From Amycolatopsis sp. cg9 (lineage in GTDB: Bacteria > Actinomycetota > Actinomycetes > Mycobacteriales > Pseudonocardiaceae), in the NCBI RefSeq assembly GCF_041346945.1, contig NZ_CP166850.1, positions 2,914,001 to 2,978,000 of the forward strand: a stretch of 64,000 bases of DNA, written 5' to 3'. A program made the position numbers and the translations under genes. Positions 23,630 through 34,350 of the stretch are shown in pieces. The stretch's first letter is position 1. Each line of letters begins with the position of its first letter. The notes under the pieces were generated by a model, which worked only from the letters and a program-made list of their open reading frames with translations, was not told where the DNA came from and ran no database searches.

Positions 23630-24390
23630 CCGAGGAAGTCGGCCAGGGGGACGGGGGTGAGCCCGTCCTTCTTCGCCTGCTCGACGAACGCCGTGTAGTC
23701 CTCTTTGAACGTCTTCCGGAAGTGCATCAGCACGATGTCACCCGGCTTGAGCTTGTCGCCGGCCTGGAACTGGACGTGCCCGTCGTTGACCGCGGCGGTC
23801 CACAGCACCGCGGCGCGCATCCCGCACGCGGCCGCCGCGCGCAGCGTGTTCTGGTCGTAGTTGCCGAACGGCGGCCGGAACAGCGCCGGCCGGACCCCGA
23901 GCGACGCCTGGAAGTCGTCGGCGTCCTCGCAGATCTCCTTGCGCTGGAACTCGTACGGCTTGCCCTTGAGGTTCGGGTGGTCGACCGTGTGGTCGCCGAG
24001 CGTCGCGCCGGTGGCGTCGAGGATCTGCTTGAAGTAGGCCTCGTGGCCCTTCACGTACTTCTGGTTGAGGAACAGCACCGGGTGGGTGCCGTTCTGCTGC
24101 ATCAGCTTCAGCGCGTCCGGGTCCTTCACGGCGCCGTCGTCCATGGTGAGGAAGACGTACGGCTTGTCGGTGGTGATCCGCTTGACCACGGGAACCTGGC
24201 CGTTCTCGACCGCGGGCGCCTTCTGCTGGACCGTGCCGAACGGGTACGGACCCGGTGTCGTCGCGCCCGGGCCGCCACCCGGCGCCGGGTTCGGCTGGCT
24301 GGTGCCGAACTCCCGCTGGTCCGGCTCGCTCGCCGAGCACGCTGTCAGCGCCAGTGCCGCCGCGACGACGATCGCCGCCATTCGCTTCAT
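23626..24390 (-). CDS. Lipoprotein polysaccharide deacetylase (NodB domain, CE4)
   Basis: 254 aa. Signal with lipobox (ALALTACSAS; Cys18) and a Pro/Gly-rich linker to about residue 75 precede the NodB domain. Motif 1 is VFLTMDDGAVKDPDAL (usual TFDDG), motif 2 is LGDHTVDHPNL (HxxxH), motif 3 is ALFRPPFGNYDQ, and a late motif is DIVLMHFRKTF (usual LxH). The metal Asp-His-His set is present. Expected surface-anchored deacetylase of chitin-type or peptidoglycan GlcNAc. Confidence 0.9.
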   Translation of the reverse strand: MKRMAAIVVAAALALTACSASEPDQREFGTSQPNPAPGGGPGATTPGPYPFGTVQQKAPAVENGQVPVVKRITTDKPYVFLTMDDGAVKDPDALKLMQQNGTHPVLFLNQKYVKGHEAYFKQILDATGATLGDHTVDHPNLKGKPYEFQRKEICEDADDFQASLGVRPALFRPPFGNYDQNTLRAAAACGMRAAVLWTAAVNDGHVQFQAGDKLKPGDIVLMHFRKTFKEDYTAFVEQAKKDGLTPVPLADFLG

Positions 24391-24495
24391 CCCGCGTCCC
24401 CTCCCCGGTGGCCGAAAAGACCACCCGAAAGAGTGACGTGGGAGGGCGGCGGGAAGTTGCGCCGGACGATCTTGGTGTGGCCTGGCGCACCCAGG

Positions 24496-24933
24496 TCAGC
24501 GCCCGGTTTCGGCCGCCTTGACGAGCTTGCCCGAGAACAGCCGGATCACCGCGCGCAAGCCGGCGGCCAGCGCCGGGCCGCTGCCCTTGACCGGCTCGGT
24601 GAACGACCCCGTCCACCGCAGGTGCGTACCGCCGTCGGCGGTGGGGGTGAGCAGTACCTCGGCCCGGTAGTCCTTGATCGGGTTGGCGCCGAAGAACGTG
24701 TAGACGTGCTTGCGGCCGGGCTCGTATTCGACCGTCTCTTCGCGGATCAGCACCGGCCACAGCCCGACCTCGCGGACGGCGCCGACACCGGGGCCCGGCC
24801 GCTTCCAGCGGGCCTGCACGATGAGTGGCTTTCCCCACTCCGCCCAGCGCGGGCCCTCGGCCTCCCGGGCGAACAGCGCTTCGGGTGGCGCCGTGCTCGT
24901 GCGGTTGACCTCGAAGGAGTACTTGCGGCCCAC
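24496..24933 (-). CDS. SRPBCC (START/Bet v1-like) ligand-binding protein
   Basis: 145 aa single SRPBCC fold. The opening YSFEVNRTSTAPPEALFA, then RWAEWGKPLIVQARW, the central GPGVGAVREVGLWPVLIREE, and TPTADGGTHLRWTGSF followed by a C-terminal long helix match the polyketide cyclase/dehydrase-2 family. It binds a hydrophobic ligand; enzymatic role uncertain. Divergent from the FUSC exporter gene across about 68 bases. Confidence 0.82.
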   Translation of the reverse strand: MGRKYSFEVNRTSTAPPEALFAREAEGPRWAEWGKPLIVQARWKRPGPGVGAVREVGLWPVLIREETVEYEPGRKHVYTFFGANPIKDYRAEVLLTPTADGGTHLRWTGSFTEPVKGSGPALAAGLRAVIRLFSGKLVKAAETGR

Positions 24934-25001
24934 CGGAACCTCCCGCGTTGTTGACAGATTGATAATTAAGCGTGTCCGGCAGCGTAGGTCAAGATGGGGG
25001 C

Positions 25002-26969
25002 GTGAGCACGCCGCGTCCCGACCTCGCCGCGCCGCACTGGCTGACCCAGCTCCTGCGCAGCAAGCCGGTCCCGGTGCCGTGGAACATGGTCGCCCGGGCC
25101 GTCGTCGCGCTGGCCGTACCGCTCGCGGTGGCGTACGCGGCGGGCGACATCGCCGTCGGCGCGCTCATCTCGACCGGCGCGCTGCCCGCCGTGCTGTCCG
25201 AATCGGCCGGGCCCTACCGCTACCGCGCGCGCCGCCTCGGCGGTGCGACCCTGGCCGCGACGGCCGGGTACCTGGTCGGGCTGCTCACCGGCGGCGTCCC
25301 GGCGCTGTCGGTGCCCGCGGTGATCCTGGTCGCCGCGGTGTCCGCGCTGATCAGCGCGGCCGGCAGCAACGCCTCCGTCGCCGGCCTGCAGATGTTCGTG
25401 TTCTGCGTGCTCGGCACCGGCCAGCACGCGACCGGCGTGCGCGTCGAAGCCCTCTTCGGTTTCTTCTGCCTCGGCGCCGCCTGGAGCTTCCTGGTCGCGC
25501 TGGTCAGCTGGACCTTCCGGGCGACCAGCCCCGAACGCACCGCCGTCGCGCACGTCTACGTCGAGCTGGCCGCGATGCTGTCCGCGACCGACGAAGCCGT
25601 CTCGCGGGTGGCCCGCCACCGGCTGACCACCGCGATGAACACCGCCTACGACCAGCTGCTCACTGCGCGCTCGTGGCTGTCCGGCCGCGACGCCGCCTAC
25701 CGCCAGCTGCTCAACCTGCTGTCGGCCACGACCCCCGCGGTCGAGGCGTCGGTGGCACTGGTCCACGCCGGGCGCCGCCCACCGCGGGAGGTCATCGACC
25801 ACTTCGTCGCGCTGTCGGCATCGGTGCTGGCCAGCCAGCCGCTGCCGGAACCGCCGCCGGCGCCGCCGGAGGAAAGCGATCCGCGGCTCGCCGCGCTGTA
25901 CGCGGGCCTGGTCCGGATCGGCAAGGGCGACGACCGCAAGCGCCGCGAGCCGACGCCCTGGTACCGGCGCCTGCGGGCGTGGGCGGGGTCGTTGGCGTCC
26001 GGCCCGCTGACCTGGATCGCCGCGCTGCGGCTGACCCTCTGCGTCGCGATCGCCGAGGTCGTCGGCCTGCTGGTGCCGTTCGAGCGGTCCTACTGGATCA
26101 CGCTGACCGTCGGGATCGTGCTCAAGCCCGACTTCGGCTCGGTCTTCGGCCGCGCGGTGCTGCGCGGCATCGGCACGCTCGTGGGCGTCGGGATCGGGGC
26201 CGTGGTGCTCGCGGCGGGCGGGCGCGGCTGGGTGCTGGTCGCACTGATCGCGATCTTCGCCGGCGGCGTCGCGGTCGGGAAGGTGCGCAACTACGGCATC
26301 CTCAGCGCGTTCGTGACGCCGCTGATCATCCTGCAGATGGACCTGGCCAACACCGGCAGCTGGAACGTCGTGGTGGCGCGGCTGGTCGACACCGCGCTCG
26401 GCTGCGTGATCGTGCTGGTCTTCGGCTACCTGCTGTGGCCGGGCAGCCGCCGTCCCCAGGTCGGCGGGCGGCTGGCCGACGGGCTGGACGCCGTCGCGAA
26501 GTACGTCTCGTGCGCGCTCGTCGAGGCGTCTTCGGGGGAGGCCCGGCTGGCGCGGTCGCGGGCCCGGCGTGGCGCCTACCGCGCGCTGGCGGACCTGCGG
26601 ACGGCGTTCCAGCAGGTCGTCGTGGAGCCGTCGGCGAACGGCCGCCAGGCGGTGGCGTGGTGGCCGGTGATCGCCGCGCAGGAACGCGTCGCGGACGCGG
26701 TCACCGAGGTCGGCGTGACGATCGGGCGCGGGGTACCGCCGCCGGACCCGGCCGACGTCGAGCTGCTCACGGCCGCGCTGGACGAGCTGGCGGCCGCGAT
26801 CCGCGAGCAGCGCGAACCGCGGTCGGTGCCGCTGCCGGACCGCGAGCAGCTCTCCGGCGTGGTCGACCAGCTGGAGTCGGCGTTCGACGCCGTCCGCGGC
26901 CCCGACCTGGCCGAACGCACCCCGCCGCGGCTCGTCCGGCGGTTCCTGCCCTACCACAGGCGCACGTGA
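25002..26969 (+). CDS. FUSC-family inner-membrane protein (aromatic acid exporter-like)
   Basis: 655 aa from GTG 25002 (GTG 24972 is an alternative, adding 10 residues). Two blocks of about five membrane segments each, at roughly residues 20-190 and 330-480, flank a cytoplasmic helical region; a second soluble region forms the C-terminus. This is the FUSC/YccS-like arrangement. Typical stretches: VPLAVAYAAGDIAVGALIST and ITLTVGIVLKPDFGSVFGRA. Likely efflux of aromatic carboxylic acids or similar compounds. Divergent from an SRPBCC gene. No dedicated regulator adjoins. Confidence 0.82.
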   Translation: MSTPRPDLAAPHWLTQLLRSKPVPVPWNMVARAVVALAVPLAVAYAAGDIAVGALISTGALPAVLSESAGPYRYRARRLGGATLAATAGYLVGLLTGGVPALSVPAVILVAAVSALISAAGSNASVAGLQMFVFCVLGTGQHATGVRVEALFGFFCLGAAWSFLVALVSWTFRATSPERTAVAHVYVELAAMLSATDEAVSRVARHRLTTAMNTAYDQLLTARSWLSGRDAAYRQLLNLLSATTPAVEASVALVHAGRRPPREVIDHFVALSASVLASQPLPEPPPAPPEESDPRLAALYAGLVRIGKGDDRKRREPTPWYRRLRAWAGSLASGPLTWIAALRLTLCVAIAEVVGLLVPFERSYWITLTVGIVLKPDFGSVFGRAVLRGIGTLVGVGIGAVVLAAGGRGWVLVALIAIFAGGVAVGKVRNYGILSAFVTPLIILQMDLANTGSWNVVVARLVDTALGCVIVLVFGYLLWPGSRRPQVGGRLADGLDAVAKYVSCALVEASSGEARLARSRARRGAYRALADLRTAFQQVVVEPSANGRQAVAWWPVIAAQERVADAVTEVGVTIGRGVPPPDPADVELLTAALDELAAAIREQREPRSVPLPDREQLSGVVDQLESAFDAVRGPDLAERTPPRLVRRFLPYHRRT

Positions 26970-26992
26970 CGTCCGTGTTGTTCAATTGCCCC

Positions 26993-27202
26993 ATGGGAAT
27001 CGACTTCGAGGCGTTGAAGGGCAAGGCCGAAGAGGCCCTGCGCGAGCACAACGACAAGATCGAGGAGGGCCTCGACAAGGCGGCGGACTTCGCGAAGTCC
27101 AAGTTCGCCGGCCACGACTCGCAGATCGACGGCGGCGTCGAAAAGGCCAAGGACTTCCTCAACAAGTTCGACGACACCCCGGACAACCCGCCCGCGCGCT
27201 GA
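26993..27202 (+). CDS. Small MT0933/Rv0909-type antitoxin-like protein
   Basis: 69 aa, highly charged and helical: MGIDFEALKGKAEEALREHN, then DKIEEGLDKAADFAKSKFAG, ending in an acidic DDTPDNPPAR tail. This matches the Rv0909/MT0933 antitoxin family (DUF6104-like naming varies). In M. tuberculosis Rv0909 pairs with toxin Rv0910, an SRPBCC protein. Here the only SRPBCC gene nearby is at 24496-24933, about 2 kb away on the other strand, so a toxin partner is not adjacent. It starts 23 bases after the FUSC gene. Confidence 0.7.
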   Translation: MGIDFEALKGKAEEALREHNDKIEEGLDKAADFAKSKFAGHDSQIDGGVEKAKDFLNKFDDTPDNPPAR

Positions 27203-28180
27203 CTACTGGACCTCGCCGGTGGCGATCCCGTCGGACAGCCCGGTGATCCGGCCGCCGCGCTCGCCGAGCGCGATCAGGCCCTGCCGGGCGTCCGGCGCCG
27301 CCAGGCTGATCCGGACGCCCGCGCGTTCGGCGTCCAGGTTGGCGGCGAGGGCCTGCGCGCCCTCGTAACCCGCGTTGATCGTGGCCGCCAGCCCACCGGT
27401 CGACGCGAGCGAGCCGCGCGCGGCACCGAGCCGGCCGAGGGCTTCGTCGACGATCGGCAGCAGCGCGTCCCGGTTGCCTTCGGTCATCGCGCGCACGAGG
27501 TGCGGGTTCGAGCCCGCGACCCGCGTGCCGTCCCGGTAGGACCCGGCCGCGAGCGACATCGCGAGCGGGCCGCCCTCGGCGCCGATCGTGGCCAGGATGG
27601 CCGCGAACAGGTGCGGCAGGTGCGAAATCCGGGCGACGGCCTCGTCGTGCGACTCCGCCGGCAGCGGCACGACGTGCGCCCCGATGTCGAGCACGAGCGC
27701 GGCGACCTCGGCCCAGGCCTCGAGGTCGGTGTCGTCCTCGACGGCGACGACCCAGGCGGCGCCCTGGAACAGCGTGGCGTCCCCGGCCAGCCAGCCCGAG
27801 TTCGACGTCCCGGCCATCGGGTGCCCGCCGACGTACCGCGTGTACGGCACGCGGCGCCGGACCGCGTCCAGGACCGGCGCTTTCACGCTGGTCACGTCGG
27901 TGAGCAGGCAGTGCGACGCGTGCTGGTTGACCAGGCGCAGCAGGTCTTCGACGGCCGGGAGCGGCACCGCGAGCACGACCAGCGCGTCGTCGGCGGCGGC
28001 CCGGTGCAGCGCGGCTTCGACGTCGGTCGTGACGTCGTAACCCGCTCTGCTGGCCGCGTCGGCGTCCCCTTCGGAAACCGCGGCGCCGAACGCCGTGCGG
28101 CCGCTGGCGGCGGCCGCACGCAACAGCGACCCGCCGATCAGCCCGAGCCCGATCACGCATACGTCTCGCACGGGCCCCAT
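27203..28180 (-). CDS. tyrA: Prephenate dehydrogenase
   Basis: 325 aa NAD-dependent enzyme of tyrosine synthesis (prephenate to 4-hydroxyphenylpyruvate). N-terminal Rossmann motif VCVIGLGLIGGSLLRAA. Catalytic region YVGGHPMAGTSNSGWLAGDA includes the conserved GGHPMAG. LPAESHDEAVARISHLPHLF carries the conserved HDxxVAxxSHLPH motif. The C-terminal about 40 residues fit the usual helical end, without an ACT domain. Stop abuts the convergent antitoxin-like gene. No other aro or tyr genes adjoin. Confidence 0.93.
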   Translation of the reverse strand: MGPVRDVCVIGLGLIGGSLLRAAAASGRTAFGAAVSEGDADAASRAGYDVTTDVEAALHRAAADDALVVLAVPLPAVEDLLRLVNQHASHCLLTDVTSVKAPVLDAVRRRVPYTRYVGGHPMAGTSNSGWLAGDATLFQGAAWVVAVEDDTDLEAWAEVAALVLDIGAHVVPLPAESHDEAVARISHLPHLFAAILATIGAEGGPLAMSLAAGSYRDGTRVAGSNPHLVRAMTEGNRDALLPIVDEALGRLGAARGSLASTGGLAATINAGYEGAQALAANLDAERAGVRISLAAPDARQGLIALGERGGRITGLSDGIATGEVQ

Positions 28181-28206
28181 CCTGCCAGTGCCGGACGCAT
28201 TCGGTG

Positions 28207-30807
<2,601 letters not shown>

Positions 30808-30865
30808 TCACTTCACCCCCCTGAGTGAGGCAAATCGGGTCGACTCCCCGCGCGAAACGACCAGG

Positions 30866-31804
30866 ATGGGAGGAGTGCACCCGGTACTCGAACTGATCTC
30901 CGAACGGCTGGCGACGGGCAGCGTCCCGGGCGCACGCACCGACGGCAGGCGCCTCGCGCTCGCCATCGAAGGCGGCAGCAGCCGCGGCACGTACTCCAGC
31001 GGCATGGCCCTGGCGCTCGACGAACTCGGCGCCGTCCCGGTCTTCGACGCCGTCTACGGCTCATCGGCCGGCGCGCTGAACGGCGCCTGGCTGCTCAGCG
31101 GGTGCTCGTCGACCGGCGTACGCACCTGGTGGAACCCGGTCGTCATGCGCCGCATCATCAACCCGCTGCACACCCTGCGCGGCCGCGCGGTGATCGACCT
31201 CGAATACCTCGTCCACCAGGTCTACTCGGTGCTGGAACCGATGGACTTCCCGGCGATCCTGGCCAACCCGGTGACGTTCCACCCGCTGGCCACCGACGCC
31301 GACACGGGGGAGTCGACCGACCTGCACCCCTTCCTCGGCGACGTCGACGCGATCAAGGTCGCGCTCGCGGCGTCGTCGTGCATGCCGGTGCTGGCCGGGC
31401 CGCCGATCCCGATGGCGGGCCGCCGCTTCGTCGACGCGGGCGTCGCCGAGCCCATCCCGTACCGCACCGCGCTGGCCCAGAACGCGACCGACGTCCTCGT
31501 GCTGCGCACCCGCCGCGCGGACGAGCTGCCGCTGCCGCCACCGCGCGCGTACGACGTCGTGGTGCCGAGGTTCCTCCGGCGCCAAGCCCCGGGCACGATC
31601 CCGGCGTGGCGCGACACCTACCGCCGCGACGTCGAGGACGAAGAAGTCTTGGCGTCCGATTCGCGCATCCTGAGCATCCGGCCACCGGTGGGGGCACCGG
31701 ACGTGGCCACGCTGGAGCGGGACCCAGAGGTGCTGCGCAAAGCCGTCGAGCTCGGCAAGAGCGCGGTCCTCGACGTGCTGGAAAGCCTGCGAGAAGCCTC
31801 TTAG
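30866..31804 (+). CDS. Patatin-like phospholipase
   Basis: 312 aa. The oxyanion loop LAIEGGSSRGTYSSGM (G-G-x-R/K-G), nucleophile elbow VYGSSAGALNG (GxSxG) and catalytic Asp RRFVDAGVAEPIPY (DG dyad as DAG) give a complete Ser-Asp patatin dyad. Likely acts on phospholipid or acyl lipid. The start is uncertain: ATG 30866, or GTG 30875, which sits immediately after a GGGAGGA. Divergent from padR-fadH, so a link to lipid turnover is plausible. Its stop overlaps the convergent methyltransferase gene. Confidence 0.87.
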   Translation: MGGVHPVLELISERLATGSVPGARTDGRRLALAIEGGSSRGTYSSGMALALDELGAVPVFDAVYGSSAGALNGAWLLSGCSSTGVRTWWNPVVMRRIINPLHTLRGRAVIDLEYLVHQVYSVLEPMDFPAILANPVTFHPLATDADTGESTDLHPFLGDVDAIKVALAASSCMPVLAGPPIPMAGRRFVDAGVAEPIPYRTALAQNATDVLVLRTRRADELPLPPPRAYDVVVPRFLRRQAPGTIPAWRDTYRRDVEDEEVLASDSRILSIRPPVGAPDVATLERDPEVLRKAVELGKSAVLDVLESLREAS

Positions 31805-32643
31805 GGCTTGCGCGCGACGCCGCCGATCACCCGCGACTCCGACGGCGACCCGGCGAACACGGTCCGCTCGTCGGGGTGCCACGCCGGCGCGTAGACGAGG
31901 CCGGGCGCCAGCATCGGCCAACCGCCGAAGAAGCGTTCGAACTCGGCCATCGGCCGCAGGAAACCGGGGTTCGTCGTGGTCTCGTAGTACTCGAGCAGGT
32001 CGATCAGCGCCTGGCGCTCGTCGTCGTTGACCGGGTTCTCGTTGGTCATCTGCGACAGCACCAGCAGCGAGCCGGCCGGCAGCCGGTCGCGGTAGAACTC
32101 GAGCAGGTAGTCCGGGTTCTGCTCGTCCTTGATGAAGTGCATGACGGCGTTGATCACCAGCGCCATCGGCTCCCGCACGTCGATCACGTCGGACGCGGCC
32201 ACCCGGTCCCAGAGGTCTTCCGGCTGCAGGAAGTCCGCGGCGATGGCGTGGTGGCGCTCGGGGTCGGCGGTGTCGGCGAGCAGCAACGTCGAGTGCGCGA
32301 GCGCGATCGGCTCGTTGTCGATGTAGAGCACGCGCGTGTCGAGCTCTTCGCGCTCTTCGTCGGCGACCTCGTGGACGTTGCCCGCGGTCGGCAGCCCGGA
32401 ACCGATGTCGACGAACTGCCGGATGCCCTCGCGGACGCACTGGCGGACCGCGCGGCCGAGGAACTGCCGGCTCGTCAGGCAGTACTCGCCCATCAGCGGG
32501 AGCCGCGCGCGGACCTTCTCCGCGAACTCGCGATCGATCGCGTAGTGCGTGTTCCCGCCGATGAAGTAGTCGTAGATCCGGGCCGCCGAGGGGCGGTCCA
32601 AGCTGCTTTCGACGGCCTTCAGCGCGTCATCGTGGTTGATCAT
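31801..32643 (-). CDS. S-adenosylmethionine-dependent methyltransferase (DUF574 type)
   Basis: 280 aa. The N-terminal signature PSAARIYDYFIGGNTHYAID is typical of the actinomycete SAM methyltransferase family PF04672. QFVDIGSGLPTAGNVHEVAD is the SAM-binding loop (motif I), and VLYIDNEPIALAHS supplies the ribose-binding acidic residue. Members are abundant in streptomycetes and Amycolatopsis; substrates mostly unknown. Its ATG overlaps the stop of the OhrR-like gene (ATGA), so it is co-transcribed with the regulator. Confidence 0.88.
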   Translation of the reverse strand: MINHDDALKAVESSLDRPSAARIYDYFIGGNTHYAIDREFAEKVRARLPLMGEYCLTSRQFLGRAVRQCVREGIRQFVDIGSGLPTAGNVHEVADEEREELDTRVLYIDNEPIALAHSTLLLADTADPERHHAIAADFLQPEDLWDRVAASDVIDVREPMALVINAVMHFIKDEQNPDYLLEFYRDRLPAGSLLVLSQMTNENPVNDDERQALIDLLEYYETTTNPGFLRPMAEFERFFGGWPMLAPGLVYAPAWHPDERTVFAGSPSESRVIGGVARKP

Positions 32644-33089
32644 GCCGGTGCCTGAGCCTCCCGATAGGCGTTCACCGACTCTGTCAGGCGGTCCAGCTCG
32701 GCCCGCAGCCGGGCCACCCCGGCGTCGTCCAGGCTCATCGCCGTGCCGATCACGCCGGGGATGCCCTGCGCCTTCTCGCGCAACGCTTTCCCGGTCTCGC
32801 TCAGGCTGACGCGGACCGACCGCTCGTCGTCGGCCTGCCGGTTCCGGACCACCAGTCCCGCCGTCTGCAGCCGCTTGAGCAGCGGCGAGAGCGTGCCCGA
32901 GTCGAGGTTCAGCTCGGCGCCGAGCTCCTTCACCAGGCGGTGGTCCTGTTCCCAGAGCGCCAGCATGACCAGGTACTGGGGGTAGGTCAGGTCGAGGTCT
33001 TCCAGGACGACCCGGTACAGCGACGTCACCGCGCGCGACGCCGAGTACAGCCCGAAGCAGAGCTGGTCGTCCAGCCGCAGCGATGCCAT
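32640..33089 (-). CDS. ohrR: MarR-family regulator, OhrR-like
   Basis: 149 aa. RLDDQLCFGLYSASRAVTSL places a single reactive Cys at position 11, as in one-Cys OhrR peroxide sensors. DLTYPQYLVMLALWEQD supplies Tyr partners, and ELNLDSGTLSPLLKRLQTAG the recognition helix. Oxidation of the Cys by organic hydroperoxide should release DNA. No ohr peroxidase gene adjoins: the controlled genes appear to be the downstream methyltransferase and the divergent hydrolase, with operator at 33178. Confidence 0.85.
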   Translation of the reverse strand: MASLRLDDQLCFGLYSASRAVTSLYRVVLEDLDLTYPQYLVMLALWEQDHRLVKELGAELNLDSGTLSPLLKRLQTAGLVVRNRQADDERSVRVSLSETGKALREKAQGIPGVIGTAMSLDDAGVARLRAELDRLTESVNAYREAQAPA

Positions 33090-33177
33090 GGCGGCCTCCT
33101 CTCTCGTAACGCTCCATGCTCCCCGACATCGGACTGCGCGGCAACTTAAGTGCGCTGCATCTCATTGGACATCATTC

Positions 33178-33191
33178 AGTTGTGCACAACT
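33178..33191. promoter_or_regulatory. OhrR-type operator
   Basis: AGTTGTGCACAACT is a perfect 14-base palindrome in the 151-base gap between the ohrR-like gene and the hydrolase, with an extra half-site CAGTTG at 33192-33197. It lies about 50 bases upstream of the hydrolase start. Confidence 0.72.
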
Positions 33192-33240
33192 CAGTTGGGA
33201 GCTACCTTGATGGCATCAGCTTCGAACCGAGGAGGACGAC

Positions 33241-34203
33241 ATGACCGCCAACCCGCACAACCTGGCCCTCGAACCGGCCGCGCAGGCGTTCGCCGAGGCC
33301 ACCGACCAGCCGCCGTACCTGTTCCAGCTGCCGCCCGCGGAAGGTCGCAAGGCCGTCGACGGCGTCCAGGACGGCGACGTCGCCATGGCCCCCGCGACGG
33401 TCGAGGTCATCCAGGTGCCCGGCGGCCCGACCGGTGAGGTCGAGACCCGGATCGTCCGCCCCGAGGGCGTCGAGGGCCCGCTGCCGGTGATCGTCTACAT
33501 CCACGGCGCCGGCTGGGTCTTCGGCGACTTCCACACCCACCAGCGGCTGGTGCGCGAGCTCGCGGCCGGCGTCGGTGCCGCCGTCGTCTTCCCGGAGTAC
33601 GACCGCTCGCCGGAGGCGCGCTACCCGGTCGCCATCGAGCAGAGCTACGCCGTCGCGAAGTGGGTCGCTTCGAACGGTGCTTCGCAGGGGCTGGACACTT
33701 CGCGCATCGCGATCGCGGGCGACTCCGTCGGCGGCAACATGACCGCGGCGCTGACCCTGCTCGCGAAGCAGCGCGGCGACGTCACCTTCAAGCAGCAGGT
33801 GCTCTTCTACCCGGTCACCGACGCGAACTTCGACACCGCGTCGTACCTGGAGTTCGCCGAGGGCTACTTCCTCGGCCGCGAAGGCATGAAGTGGTTCTGG
33901 GACCAGTACACGACCGACCCCGCCCAGCGCGCGGAGATCACCGCGTCCCCGCTGCGCGCGTCGCTCGACGAGCTCGCCGGCCTGCCGCCGGCCCTCGTGA
34001 TCACCGGCGAGGCCGACGTCCTGCGCGACGAGGGTGAGGCGTACGCGGCGAAGCTGCGTCAGGCCGGCGTGCCCGTCACGGCCGTCCGGTACCAGGGGAT
34101 CATCCACGACTTCGTGATGGTCAACGCGCTGCGCGAGACCCACGCCGCCGAGGCCGCGATCACCCAGGCCATCACGGTGCTGACCCGCGCTTTGGGGAAA
34201 TAA
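33241..34203 (+). CDS. Alpha/beta hydrolase, hormone-sensitive-lipase type
   Basis: 320 aa. The HGG-type oxyanion motif is VYIHGAGWVFGDFHTH (HGAGW, Gly replaced by Ala), the nucleophile AIAGDSVGGNMTAA (GDSVGG), the acid GEADVLRDEGEAYA and the His YQGIIHDFVMVN, so the triad is complete. Cytoplasmic. GAGGAGGACGAC lies just before the ATG. Divergent from the OhrR-like gene, so expression is probably induced by organic hydroperoxides. Confidence 0.9.
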   Translation: MTANPHNLALEPAAQAFAEATDQPPYLFQLPPAEGRKAVDGVQDGDVAMAPATVEVIQVPGGPTGEVETRIVRPEGVEGPLPVIVYIHGAGWVFGDFHTHQRLVRELAAGVGAAVVFPEYDRSPEARYPVAIEQSYAVAKWVASNGASQGLDTSRIAIAGDSVGGNMTAALTLLAKQRGDVTFKQQVLFYPVTDANFDTASYLEFAEGYFLGREGMKWFWDQYTTDPAQRAEITASPLRASLDELAGLPPALVITGEADVLRDEGEAYAAKLRQAGVPVTAVRYQGIIHDFVMVNALRETHAAEAAITQAITVLTRALGK

Positions 34204-34229
34204 CTGAGAAAACGCTGAGTTCGGCGTGC

Positions 34230-34265
34230 GTTGCGGCCCTATGACAGAAGTCACAGGGCCGCAAC
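34230..34265. terminator. Hairpin terminator after the hydrolase
   Basis: GTTGCGGCCCT (34230-34240) pairs perfectly with AGGGCCGCAAC (34255-34265), and an inner TGAC/GTCA can extend the stem. TTGTCC follows. It lies 27 bases after the hydrolase stop. Confidence 0.78.
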
Positions 34266-34350
34266 TTGTCCATGGGCTCAAACGTGATATATACGCGAGT
34301 CCCGGGGGGTTCCGGGTGCGCATTCACTGCCCGCCCGGAAGGACCGACCC

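Noticed and set aside
24496..27202. SRPBCC protein and MT0933-like protein as a toxin-antitoxin pair of the Rv0910-Rv0909 type.
   Set aside because: They are 2 kb apart, on opposite strands and separated by the FUSC gene; the SRPBCC protein looks like an ordinary ligand-binding member.
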